A DNA stretch of 64,000 nt from assembly GCA_012103255.1 (NCBI GenBank), contig WLXD01000004.1, forward strand, positions 248,001 to 312,000, in the 5' to 3' direction. Of this stretch, positions 8,848 to 16,662 are shown piece by piece. The first letter of the stretch is position 1. Every line of letters starts with the position of its first letter. A program made the translations under genes and the position numbers. Origin of the DNA: Acidobacteriota bacterium. GTDB lineage: Bacteria; Acidobacteriota; UBA890; WLXD01. Below the pieces are notes generated by a model. The model did no database searches. It was given only the letters and a program-made list of their open reading frames with translations, and had not been told where the DNA came from.

Positions 8848-8888
8848 GTCAACATAGGATTCCACATCTATGTTGTCTCCGTCAACAT
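8848..8888. promoter_or_regulatory. Clustered GTCAACAT/ATGTTG operator-like repeats
   Basis: CAACATAG at 8850-8857 and CTATGTTG at 8868-8875 make an 8-base perfect inverted repeat with a 10-base spacer. GTCAACAT occurs at 8848-8855 and again at 8881-8888, giving three related half-sites in about 40 bases. The region lies upstream of the membrane-protein gene read leftward at 8807 and of the cytochrome c gene at 9005. Arranged this way they look like a regulator binding array, but the regulator is unknown. Confidence 0.4.
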
Positions 8889-9004
8889 CTGTCTGATGAA
8901 CCCACGGTGCTGTTGTTACCACTCCGTCGGAGTGGCAAGATCGGACGACTCTTGAACCCCACGGCGAAGACCCCACGCGTGCGCTCTCCGGGAGATGCCA
9001 GTCG

Positions 9005-10387
9005 ATGAATCGTGTGCCGATCTACCTGCGTTCCACTTTCTTCGTCGTCGCGGCGCTCGTCGTCGCGGCTCCCGCTGTCGCCGGAGAGCCCGGTGAAGAA
9101 ACCCCGACGTTCAGCGACGACGTATTCCCGATCTTGCGCGCGAACTGCCAGAACTGTCACCGGCCGGGCGAGGTCGCGCCGATGTCGCTGCTGACGTTCC
9201 GTCAGACGCGCCCATGGGCGAAGGCGATCCGTCGCAACGTGCTCGCGCGCACGATGCCGCCGTGGAACGCCGAGCCGGGGGTTGGCCCGAAGTTCCACAA
9301 CGATCGGAGCCTGTCGCAGGACGAAATCGACACGATCGTCGCGTGGGTCGATGCAGGTGCTCCTCGAGGCGATGCTGAGGCAGACCTCGAAATCGATGAC
9401 TACACGGACGGCTGGCAGACGACGCCCGAGGAGATCATCGAGATCCCGCCGTTCGAAGTCCCCGCGAAGGGCACGCTCGACTACACGTACTACATCGTCC
9501 CGGGCGCGACGACCGAAGATCGTTGGGTGACCGCCGCCGAACTGCGTCCGAGCAATCGCGAGCTTACCCACCACCTCATTGCCTACATTCGTCCGCCGGG
9601 ATCGAACTATCTACGCGAATATCCGGTCGGCGAGTTCTTCGTGCCGGAGGCCGAACACGGCGAATGCTCGACTTGCCGCGACGGCGAGCCGAGACCGGCT
9701 AGCGAATTCGAGTTTCTCATCGGCTACGCCCCGGGCTTCAATCCCTACGAAGGCCCTGTGAACGACCAGCGCGCGCGGCTCATTCCCGCCGGCTCAGACG
9801 TGATTTTCGAGCTTCACTACTCAACGACCGGTGAGGCGGGGGTGGACCAGGCCAAGCTCGGGCTCAGTTTTGCCAAAGCCCGTCCCGCAGAGCGGTTGTT
9901 CACCACCTCGGCATCCAACGGCGGCTTCGAGATCCCCCCGGGCGCCAAGAGCCACCGCGTGGACGCTGTGGCGACGACCAACCATCCGCTCACGCTGCAC
10001 GCACTGACTCCTCACATGCACCTTCGCGGCAGCGCGTTCCGATACGACCTCGTGTTCCCGGACGGCACCCGCCAGGAGCTGCTCAACGTTCCGGAGTACG
10101 ACTTCAATTGGCAGTTGAGCTACTTCCTAGATGAGCCGATTGAGTTACCAACAGGTACACGTATCGAGGCCACCGCCCACTTCGACAACTCGGCTGACAA
10201 TCCGTTCAACCCGGCACCCGAGCAAACCGTCCGCTGGGGCGATCAGAGCTGGGAGGAGATGATGGTCGGCTTCTTCGACATCTCCTTCGACAGCGCCCTG
10301 GACCCTGGTGACATGGTTGTTCATGGCGAGCGGGCGTCTCGTCGTGTTACCGAGCGCATCACCGAAGCGTCAGCTGAGCGGCAATAG
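9005..10387 (+). CDS. Secreted cytochrome c plus PHM-like copper type II monooxygenase
   Basis: A clear signal peptide (TFFVVAALVVAAPAVAG) precedes a c-type heme site, C48-Q-N-C51-H52, and the conserved LARTMPPWNAEPG segment. The rest resembles copper type II, ascorbate-dependent monooxygenases: an HH pair at 189-190 in LTHHLIAY, H271 in ELHYST, H332 and H337-M-H339 in HALTPHMHLRG, and M419-M420 near the end. These match the two-copper layout of PHM/DBM enzymes, which hydroxylate peptidyl-glycine, dopamine or similar substrates. The fused heme domain could supply electrons in place of ascorbate; that is inference. Location is periplasmic. It overlaps the next gene's start by about 40 bases. 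Confidence 0.8.
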   Translation: MNRVPIYLRSTFFVVAALVVAAPAVAGEPGEETPTFSDDVFPILRANCQNCHRPGEVAPMSLLTFRQTRPWAKAIRRNVLARTMPPWNAEPGVGPKFHNDRSLSQDEIDTIVAWVDAGAPRGDAEADLEIDDYTDGWQTTPEEIIEIPPFEVPAKGTLDYTYYIVPGATTEDRWVTAAELRPSNRELTHHLIAYIRPPGSNYLREYPVGEFFVPEAEHGECSTCRDGEPRPASEFEFLIGYAPGFNPYEGPVNDQRARLIPAGSDVIFELHYSTTGEAGVDQAKLGLSFAKARPAERLFTTSASNGGFEIPPGAKSHRVDAVATTNHPLTLHALTPHMHLRGSAFRYDLVFPDGTRQELLNVPEYDFNWQLSYFLDEPIELPTGTRIEATAHFDNSADNPFNPAPEQTVRWGDQSWEEMMVGFFDISFDSALDPGDMVVHGERASRRVTERITEASAERQ

Positions 10388-11381
10388 CACCAGGCGCCTT
10401 GCCGCCCTCCTGATCTGGGTCGCCCTGGCCTCGGCCTGCGCCGACCCGTCGCCAGAGCCGAACCTGGTGTATTTCTGTCCGATGCACCCGGACTACACCT
10501 CCAGCGCGCCAGACAACTGTGCCCGCTGCGGCATGCTGATGATCGCTGGAGACCCGCTGGGCACGCTTCCCTATGCGGTCGAGATCACAACGACGCCGTC
10601 GCCGCCGCCCGCGAACGCGCCGATCGCACTACAGATCCGGGTGACACACCCCGAGACTGGCGAATCGATCCGCGACTACACAGCGATCCATGATCGCCCC
10701 TTCCATCTCTTTGTCGTGAGCCAGGACCTCGAACACTTCTTCCATGTACACCCGACTCTGGCCGCGGACGGTTCTCTACGACTGGGCGCCGGCGCTGGCG
10801 ACGCCCCCGAATTCGCGTTCCCGACTCCGGGCTACTACAAGGTCTATTCCGACTTCCTTCCGACGGGAGGCACTCCTCAGGTCGTGACACAGCCACTCGT
10901 CACGGCCGGCTACGAGGGCGATCTCTTCTCCGCGATTCCCGAGCGTGGCCCCTCCGAAGAGTGGGTCGCGACGACGAACGGGCTACGAGCGGCCCTCGAA
11001 ATCGATCCGGTCGAGATCATCGCCGGCGATGTCGCGATGCTGCGATATCGGGTATCTGACCCCGCGACCGGCGAGCCAGTCCGCGATCTCCGCCCCTACC
11101 TCGGCGCGTGGGGGCACAGTTTGATCCTGTCTCACGACATGGTCGAACACCTGCACACGCATCCCGAAGATGACTTGCCGATGGGCGCCGTAGTGGACGA
11201 CCTTCGCGGCGGGCCGAATGTCGCATTTGAGGCCTACTTTCCCACACCAGGGATGTACCGAATCTGGACTCAATTCCTGCGCGGCGATGAACTCAGCACC
11301 GTGAGCTTCGACGTCGAGGCCTATCGGCTGGGCGAAACGCCCACAGATCTGGCACGCCGGGCGGGACGAACCACTCAGTAG
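10344..11381 (+). CDS. Lipoprotein with heavy-metal-binding domain and duplicated His-rich modules
   Basis: From GTG 10344 there is a signal peptide ending in a lipobox with C32 (WVALASAC). A heavy-metal-binding domain follows: YFCPMHPDYTSS then CARCGMLM, the pattern seen in copper efflux proteins. Then come two related beta-type domains, each with a His cluster: LEHFFHVHP in the first and MVEHLHTHPEDD in the second. The protein is probably periplasmic or membrane-anchored and binds copper or a similar metal. The exact start is uncertain: ATG at 10323 and 10308 are in frame but overlap the upstream gene more. Co-directional overlap with the cytochrome c/PHM gene suggests it loads or senses that enzyme's metal; this is inference. 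Confidence 0.7.
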   Translation: MLPSASPKRQLSGNSTRRLAALLIWVALASACADPSPEPNLVYFCPMHPDYTSSAPDNCARCGMLMIAGDPLGTLPYAVEITTTPSPPPANAPIALQIRVTHPETGESIRDYTAIHDRPFHLFVVSQDLEHFFHVHPTLAADGSLRLGAGAGDAPEFAFPTPGYYKVYSDFLPTGGTPQVVTQPLVTAGYEGDLFSAIPERGPSEEWVATTNGLRAALEIDPVEIIAGDVAMLRYRVSDPATGEPVRDLRPYLGAWGHSLILSHDMVEHLHTHPEDDLPMGAVVDDLRGGPNVAFEAYFPTPGMYRIWTQFLRGDELSTVSFDVEAYRLGETPTDLARRAGRTTQ

Positions 11382-12475
11382 GCGCTCACCAGGACCCGGG
11401 GAACACCCGCCGGGGGCGCGCCGACGTGGTGCACGGCGAGAATCAGACGCGTGCCGGCGGGCAGAATCAGCGGCTCCGCCAGGACGTAGCCCGCCTGACT
11501 ATCGGCGCGATCTGCCAGCATCCACAGCAGCACGCGCGAGGCGCCATCCGGCAGCAATGCGCGGATCTCTAGGGACTCGGCGCCCTCGGAGATCTCAGGC
11601 CGCAGCGCGAAGATCCGTACCGATTCCGCAAGCATCAACTCGCCGCGCCATAGGCCGGCGCCTCCAGCCGGGCCCAAGGCACCAGCGATCTCGAGTTGCC
11701 GCATCGGAATTGGGGGCTCCTCGGCGAAATCGAGAACCAGGGCCCCTGCGTCAACTCGATCGTCCTCTCCGCCGCGGTAGCGAACCTCCACGCGCATCGT
11801 GGAGCCTGCCGGCAGGAAATAGCCGGTCCCGATCGGCCGAACCGCGTGTTCCGACCAGGGCAGCCAGGTGCCGACCCACTGGCCGGAGGGCTCGACAAAG
11901 ACAAACGCCGACTCCACGACGCTCGGATCTCCCGGATCCCATTGGATGCGGTCGAACCAGCGATCCTCCGTTGTCTCCGGATCGATGAGAAGCATCCTCT
12001 CGAACGGACTCGAATACGCCGGCACCTCGACGGCCTCTGCATTGAGCACAGCATCACCAGCGAGACGGTGATCGTCATGGACGGCGCTCGCGCGTGCCGC
12101 GGCAGTGGCGCCTTCGGGCGCTCCACCCTCGGCCCACGACACGAGATACGCCAACTCGTGATCTGAAAGGCTGTTGTCGTTCAGGAAGTGCCCATAGCCC
12201 CGCACCGGGCGCCATGGTGGCATTCGACGCGCCAGCACTTCTTCCTTGATCGCCTCGGCCCATGGTCTGGCTTCATCGTAGGTAGCCAACGACATCGCGG
12301 CCCCGGTATTGCCATGGCACGAAAGACAGCGCCTCTCGAGAATCCGGATCACCTCCCGATTGAACTCCACCGTCGTCGTGATCGGAATGTGCGCCAGCGC
12401 GAGCGGCCGAGCCACCAGGCCCGCCGCAACACAGCCCGCAAGGACCCATATGTAGCGTCCGGGCAACGTCGGCAT
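11375..12475 (-). CDS. Cytochrome c protein with degenerate PHM-like domain
   Basis: This is a paralogue of the gene at 9005. It has a signal peptide, C50-L-S-C53-H54 and the matching segment ARPWAEAIKEEVLARRMPPW. The monooxygenase-like part is shorter, and the copper ligands of the paralogue are not visible: the region matching HMHLRG reads RPEISEGAES, and no HH pair is present. The heme site is intact, so it may act as an electron carrier or partner rather than an oxygenase. The ATG at 12475 is 5 bases after the TPR gene's stop, so the two form an operon. Its 3' end overlaps the convergent metal-binding lipoprotein by 7 bases. Confidence 0.7.
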   Translation of the reverse strand: MPTLPGRYIWVLAGCVAAGLVARPLALAHIPITTTVEFNREVIRILERRCLSCHGNTGAAMSLATYDEARPWAEAIKEEVLARRMPPWRPVRGYGHFLNDNSLSDHELAYLVSWAEGGAPEGATAAARASAVHDDHRLAGDAVLNAEAVEVPAYSSPFERMLLIDPETTEDRWFDRIQWDPGDPSVVESAFVFVEPSGQWVGTWLPWSEHAVRPIGTGYFLPAGSTMRVEVRYRGGEDDRVDAGALVLDFAEEPPIPMRQLEIAGALGPAGGAGLWRGELMLAESVRIFALRPEISEGAESLEIRALLPDGASRVLLWMLADRADSQAGYVLAEPLILPAGTRLILAVHHVGAPPAGVPRVLVSAY

Positions 12476-12480
12476 ACTGA

Positions 12481-14130
12481 TCAGTGACTTCCGAGCTTGC
12501 AGAAGCAGGACGACTTCACCGGAACATCCGTCCGGGCGTTGGCGAGGTCGAGGCGCTGCTTGATGGCGCCGGCCTCCGCAGTACGACCGAGACGTATGAG
12601 GCACTCGTGGTAGCCATGGAGGCTCCAGACGTTGTCGGGATGCTGGCAGGCGCGACTGAGACTGTTGTCTAGACCGAGATCGGCCTGATAAACAGCAGCA
12701 GCTTCTTCCACAAGCCCCTGTTCGAGCAGGAGCGCGCCTAGCGCGTTGCGGGTGGGCTGCATCCAGCCCCACGGCTCGTCGTAGGGCAGGTTGTCGTCAA
12801 GCGCAACGGACTTCCGAAGGTGAGCGAACGCGCCGTCGTAGTTCTCGCGCCGATACTCGATCTCGCCGAGCATCATCTCGCGAGCCACGGCGAGGATGTC
12901 CAGACACGTGTTGTTGAAAATGTAACGGGTGTCGGGCACTCGCTTGAATGCCTCCTCGAACAGGTCCCGGTGCACGACGGCTGACGTCACATCACCGCTG
13001 GCAGCGAGGGCTACAGCTTTGGCGTAGTGAATCATCGCCGTGGTGACACAGAACAACTCCTGGTTGTCCGGCAACTCCTGGTCGATAATTTCCGGCCATT
13101 TGCCGAACCGGATATAGGCGTGCTGCTTGAGCGAGACGAAGCCCTCTAGCCAGTCGGCCATCGGAGGGCTTTCAACGAGCAGTAGCTCCTCGGGCAGGGT
13201 CGAGATCATCTCGTCGGCTGCGTCAATCGCCGTCTGGTACTGACCGAGGAACATCGCGCCATAGATAACGAAGTGATAGTTGTGGCAGCGATACAGCGTG
13301 TAGAAATTGACTGCACCCTCGCGCTCGAGGAACCGGCGGTCGGCAACGATTGCCCGTTGGTTGGACGAGACCACGGTCGCGTAGTGCCCGCACTGGACAT
13401 CGATGTGCGTTGGCATGTGGTGCAGGTGACCGGCGTCCGGTACCAATGAACGGAGCGCATCGCCAGCCTTCAGGGCGCGCTCCGGATGCGGTGACATCTC
13501 CATCAGATGGATATACATGTGGAGCAATCCTGGGTGCTGCATTCCGCCGGGGCGAGCAAGCGCCGCCTCGAGCACCTGAACGGCCTCCTCGGTGTCGGCC
13601 CCGTCGGCCGGCTCACCGGTCTCCAGATCCCACAATTGCCACGGAGTGCGATTCATGATCGCTTCGCCGAACAGCGTCGCAACATCAAGATCGTTACCGT
13701 GCGTGGCGTGGACCGTCCGCATCGCATCGGCGTAGGCATCATTCCAACCCGACATGTCCTCGGCGGGAACCCGGGAGGGATAGCGATGCGGCAACGTGCC
13801 GATCAGATCCACCTCGACATCTGACACGCCGGAGAGACGCTTCGTCGCCTCCTGCGTGGCGTCGTACGCGGCAGCAACCGAGCGCTCCGCATCGGCCTCG
13901 TCAAACGCCTCCCAAGGCTTGTTGTAGTTGCAGCCCTCGGCGTACGCGATGCCCCAGTACGCCATCGCGCAGTCGGGGTCGTGCTCCAGCGCACGTCGAT
14001 AGCAGGCCACCGATTCGTCGTGGTTGTACGCGAAGGTCCATAGCAGCCCGCGGTCGAACCACCGTTGCGCATCAGAGGATTCGGTGGTGATTGCGCGCGA
14101 ATAGCTGCCAAGATCGTAGTAGTCGTTCAT
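12481..14130 (-). CDS. TPR-repeat protein, partner of the cytochrome c/PHM block
   Basis: This 549-residue protein is mostly helical repeats. TPR-like units are clear near the start (AQRWFDRGLLWTFAYNHDES, then ACYRRALEHDPDCAMAYWG) and near the end (ALGALLLEQGLVEEAAAVY). A conserved central motif, GHLHHMPTHIDVQCGHY, is typical of this tetratricopeptide family and is rich in possible metal ligands. The C-terminus ends in CFCKLGSH. No signal peptide is visible. I chose ATG 14130 because GGGAGGG lies about 7 bases upstream. Such TPR proteins are often encoded beside cytochrome c/copper oxygenase-like genes; a scaffolding or maturation role is inferred. Confidence 0.75.
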   Translation of the reverse strand: MNDYYDLGSYSRAITTESSDAQRWFDRGLLWTFAYNHDESVACYRRALEHDPDCAMAYWGIAYAEGCNYNKPWEAFDEADAERSVAAAYDATQEATKRLSGVSDVEVDLIGTLPHRYPSRVPAEDMSGWNDAYADAMRTVHATHGNDLDVATLFGEAIMNRTPWQLWDLETGEPADGADTEEAVQVLEAALARPGGMQHPGLLHMYIHLMEMSPHPERALKAGDALRSLVPDAGHLHHMPTHIDVQCGHYATVVSSNQRAIVADRRFLEREGAVNFYTLYRCHNYHFVIYGAMFLGQYQTAIDAADEMISTLPEELLLVESPPMADWLEGFVSLKQHAYIRFGKWPEIIDQELPDNQELFCVTTAMIHYAKAVALAASGDVTSAVVHRDLFEEAFKRVPDTRYIFNNTCLDILAVAREMMLGEIEYRRENYDGAFAHLRKSVALDDNLPYDEPWGWMQPTRNALGALLLEQGLVEEAAAVYQADLGLDNSLSRACQHPDNVWSLHGYHECLIRLGRTAEAGAIKQRLDLANARTDVPVKSSCFCKLGSH

Positions 14131-14293
14131 CGCGCGCCCTCCCGAGCACCTTGCCCGGCGGCACAATCGTGACCGCCGGCCGGAATCGGGCCAGCCTAGA
14201 CTCCGGGCGAATCGAATGCCAGATTGCCGAGCCGCACCGGGCGGTCCACTTTCCGGCTACCCCGAACCGCGGATTGTGCCGGCTTGCGGTCGA

Positions 14294-15757
14294 CTACTTC
14301 CTACCTTCGAAACCGACTACGTCGTTCTCTAGGGGGAGCGCCGCCTGTCGAATCGAACCTTCGGCGGCGGGCACCACAGCGCTCGGATCCGATCCGTTGC
14401 CCTGATACGTCCAGCTACTGAACTGGTACGGCAGCCCTTCGCCCCCGAGCGGACTGGACGAGTCGCTGACCTGGAAGTGCAGATGAGGCTCGGTAGAGTT
14501 CCCCACCAATCCGAGCACATCGCCAACACGCACGTGATCGCCCACCTCGACGCGCAAACTCCCCGGCTGGAGGTGTGCGTACATTGCGAAACGCCCTTCG
14601 CCGAGGCCGAGGATCACGTAGTTTCCTGCCACAGTTTCCATCGTAATTTCGACGGCGCGCGAGTTGATCCCGGGCACGTTCTCCGGGATGCCGTCCTTCA
14701 CGTCGATCACCACCCCGCTGACAACAGCCAACGCTTCGGCACCCCAGCAGTGGTAGCTACTGTTTTCTTCCGGATCACCGGAGAAAGTTGCGCTGTTCTC
14801 AAGTTGAACGAAGTCGATCGCGTAGCGCTGGGCGATCACGCGACGGCCTTCCACATCGAGGCGCGCTCGCCGATGATTCGACGTGTTCGATGGCCCGTTG
14901 GCCGCCAGCCAGTCGGCACCGCGAAGCGGCGCCGCTAGCGTGATCGCGGCTCCCGGAGACGGTGTCACCGTAGCCGCCGCCACTGGCGTCGCATCACCCA
15001 CGAGGCGAATCGTATGCTCGATCGGCGTCGGCGCGTCCGAGGCCAGGTCGACCCACAGGTACGCAAACGCCGTGGCGCCCGCAGCGATCTCGAGCGAGTC
15101 GCCCACGACCGCGGCCCGGAGTGCCTCTGAATCGAGCGTCAGCATCGTTCCGTCGGCACCCGCCGCGGTCACTGACTCCAGCATCACTGCGGCGCGCCGC
15201 TCATTGGCAATGGCAACTTCGTAGGTAAGATGCGCACCCTCGCTGCTGACAAATACCGTGGGAGCGTGCGGCACGCTCGTGGCGATTCCGGCGTCCGTAG
15301 CGGCGGAGGCGGCACTTGCCACCTCCTCCGCGCGCGGCGGTTCCGGCGTCGACTGCGAGGGACGAATCCAGACGCCTTCGATAACGTCGTCGGCATTCGT
15401 GACGAACACGGTCTCGATCACGGTCTCGCCAGTGTTGGCGTACTTGGATTTGCGGACGTAGATGTTGCTGCCGTTTTCCTCGGTGGTTGTTTCGCTGACC
15501 ACCTCTGTCTCCTCCCCCAGCTGCGCCACCGCCTGGGTTCGGAATCCGGCCAGAGCCTCGGCATTGCTGAGCTGGGCACGCATCTGGTCGCCCATCTTTT
15601 CCCAGACCGCCTCGGTGTTGCCGCTGAAGAAGGCGGCTGTGTATTCGCGGCCAAGAGCCAGCGCAGCGTCATCTTCCTGCGCGGTCGCTATCGCGGGGAG
15701 GAGCACGGCTGACGCGAGTGTCGCGACGAGTAACGCGCTGAAGCGAAGGATTCGCAT
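14294..15757 (-). CDS. Secreted M23-type (LytM) metallopeptidase
   Basis: This is about 487 residues with a signal peptide (LLVATLASAVLLPAIATAQ). A short DUF3887-like N-terminal domain follows (YTAAFFSGNTEAVWEKMGDQ), then an Ig-like middle region. The C-terminal M23 domain has YHCWGAEALAVVSGVV, YVILGLGEGRFAMYAHLQPG, VRVGDVLGLVGN and the zinc-binding HLHFQV. M23 enzymes cut peptidoglycan cross-bridges or act as envelope regulators. The first zinc ligands are less canonical than in LytM, so activity is likely but not certain. The ATG at 15757 follows a GAGG. The gap to the TPR gene is 163 bases with nothing visible in it. Confidence 0.8.
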   Translation of the reverse strand: MRILRFSALLVATLASAVLLPAIATAQEDDAALALGREYTAAFFSGNTEAVWEKMGDQMRAQLSNAEALAGFRTQAVAQLGEETEVVSETTTEENGSNIYVRKSKYANTGETVIETVFVTNADDVIEGVWIRPSQSTPEPPRAEEVASAASAATDAGIATSVPHAPTVFVSSEGAHLTYEVAIANERRAAVMLESVTAAGADGTMLTLDSEALRAAVVGDSLEIAAGATAFAYLWVDLASDAPTPIEHTIRLVGDATPVAAATVTPSPGAAITLAAPLRGADWLAANGPSNTSNHRRARLDVEGRRVIAQRYAIDFVQLENSATFSGDPEENSSYHCWGAEALAVVSGVVIDVKDGIPENVPGINSRAVEITMETVAGNYVILGLGEGRFAMYAHLQPGSLRVEVGDHVRVGDVLGLVGNSTEPHLHFQVSDSSSPLGGEGLPYQFSSWTYQGNGSDPSAVVPAAEGSIRQAALPLENDVVGFEGRK

Positions 15758-15931
15758 GCATGTACCTCGTTGTTCAAGGGGACAGACCAAGAGCCTGGAC
15801 AAGGTACCCCAGGCGGAATCCGAGCGACGCCGCGTCTGATAGAGAACACGCGCAAGATCGTGGTAGTCGGACTCGCCTTCTTGGTGCAACCTCCGACCCT
15901 TTAGCGCCTCGGAGATCGTGAATGCGCGGGC

Positions 15932-15946
15932 GAACAACTCTTGTTC
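15932..15946. promoter_or_regulatory. Perfect GAACAA-CTC-TTGTTC palindrome
   Basis: GAACAACTCTTGTTC is a perfect inverted repeat with 6-base arms in the 252-base gap between the M23 gene and the lipoprotein gene, about 64 bases before the latter's ATG. It could be an operator. The spacing does not match the classic LexA boxes I know. I see nothing else in this gap. Confidence 0.25.
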
Positions 15947-16009
15947 TGTTGATGTTGGTAGGCGGCCAGCGCGTTGTCGGCCGGCGCGCCGAGTAGCGTG
16001 GGAAGCACG

Positions 16010-16642
16010 ATGAGGCATCGCCCGAGGTCCCCGCCCAGGAAGGTCAAGGTCGCTGTGCAGACTTCATCGAAGCTTTCGCGCTGTCCTGGCATCATCGTGG
16101 CGATCGCTGCCGTCGTTGCTGCCGGCTGCGGCTCGCCATCACTACGGAACACGGCGCCCGCCAGCCGGCCTGCGGCCTACGGACCAGCTTCGGTGCAGAG
16201 TTCGCAGTACACGATCAGAGCGATCTACGTTGGCGACCGTGCACGCGTTCGATCCTCCGCGTTCTCCGGATGGCTCACGGGCACGGTCGAGACAATCGAC
16301 CCCACGAGCATGACGATCAGGGCAGGCGGCGCTGCGGAGCCGACGCCGGTGGAAATAAGATTCGTGCAGCGGGCCGAGGTGGTCGACCGAGGCTCACCGC
16401 GCAAGAGCGCGGTTCTTCAGAGCGCCGGGTTAGGGGTGCTCGCCGGCGGACTTCTCGGTCTGGCCTTGATCCCCAACGGTGACGGCACGGATAACCCGCC
16501 GGCTGCTTCGCTCGGTTTGGGCGCTGCTGTGGGCCTGGTGGGCGGGCTGGTGGTGGGGATCATCCGCGGGCCGCAGACGCGATGGGCGAGAGTTGATGTC
16601 GCCGCGTGGCGTCGAACGCTTGCCGCTTCAGAACACCCGTAA
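16010..16642 (+). CDS. Predicted lipoprotein with C-terminal glycine-zipper segment
   Basis: This is about 210 residues from ATG 16010 (GGAAG upstream). A hydrophobic stretch ends in AAVVAAGC, a plausible lipobox, though the n-region of about 30 residues is long. A small beta domain follows (GWLTGTVETIDPTSMTIR). Then come two Gly-rich hydrophobic segments, LGVLAGGLLGLAL and LGAAVGLVGGLVVGII, and a Trp-containing tail. I do not recognise the family beyond a general envelope lipoprotein. It converges on the VPS10/BNR gene with 20 bases between stops. Confidence 0.6.
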   Translation: MRHRPRSPPRKVKVAVQTSSKLSRCPGIIVAIAAVVAAGCGSPSLRNTAPASRPAAYGPASVQSSQYTIRAIYVGDRARVRSSAFSGWLTGTVETIDPTSMTIRAGGAAEPTPVEIRFVQRAEVVDRGSPRKSAVLQSAGLGVLAGGLLGLALIPNGDGTDNPPAASLGLGAAVGLVGGLVVGIIRGPQTRWARVDVAAWRRTLAASEHP

Positions 16643-16662
16643 TCGCACCGTCGAACTGAGTA

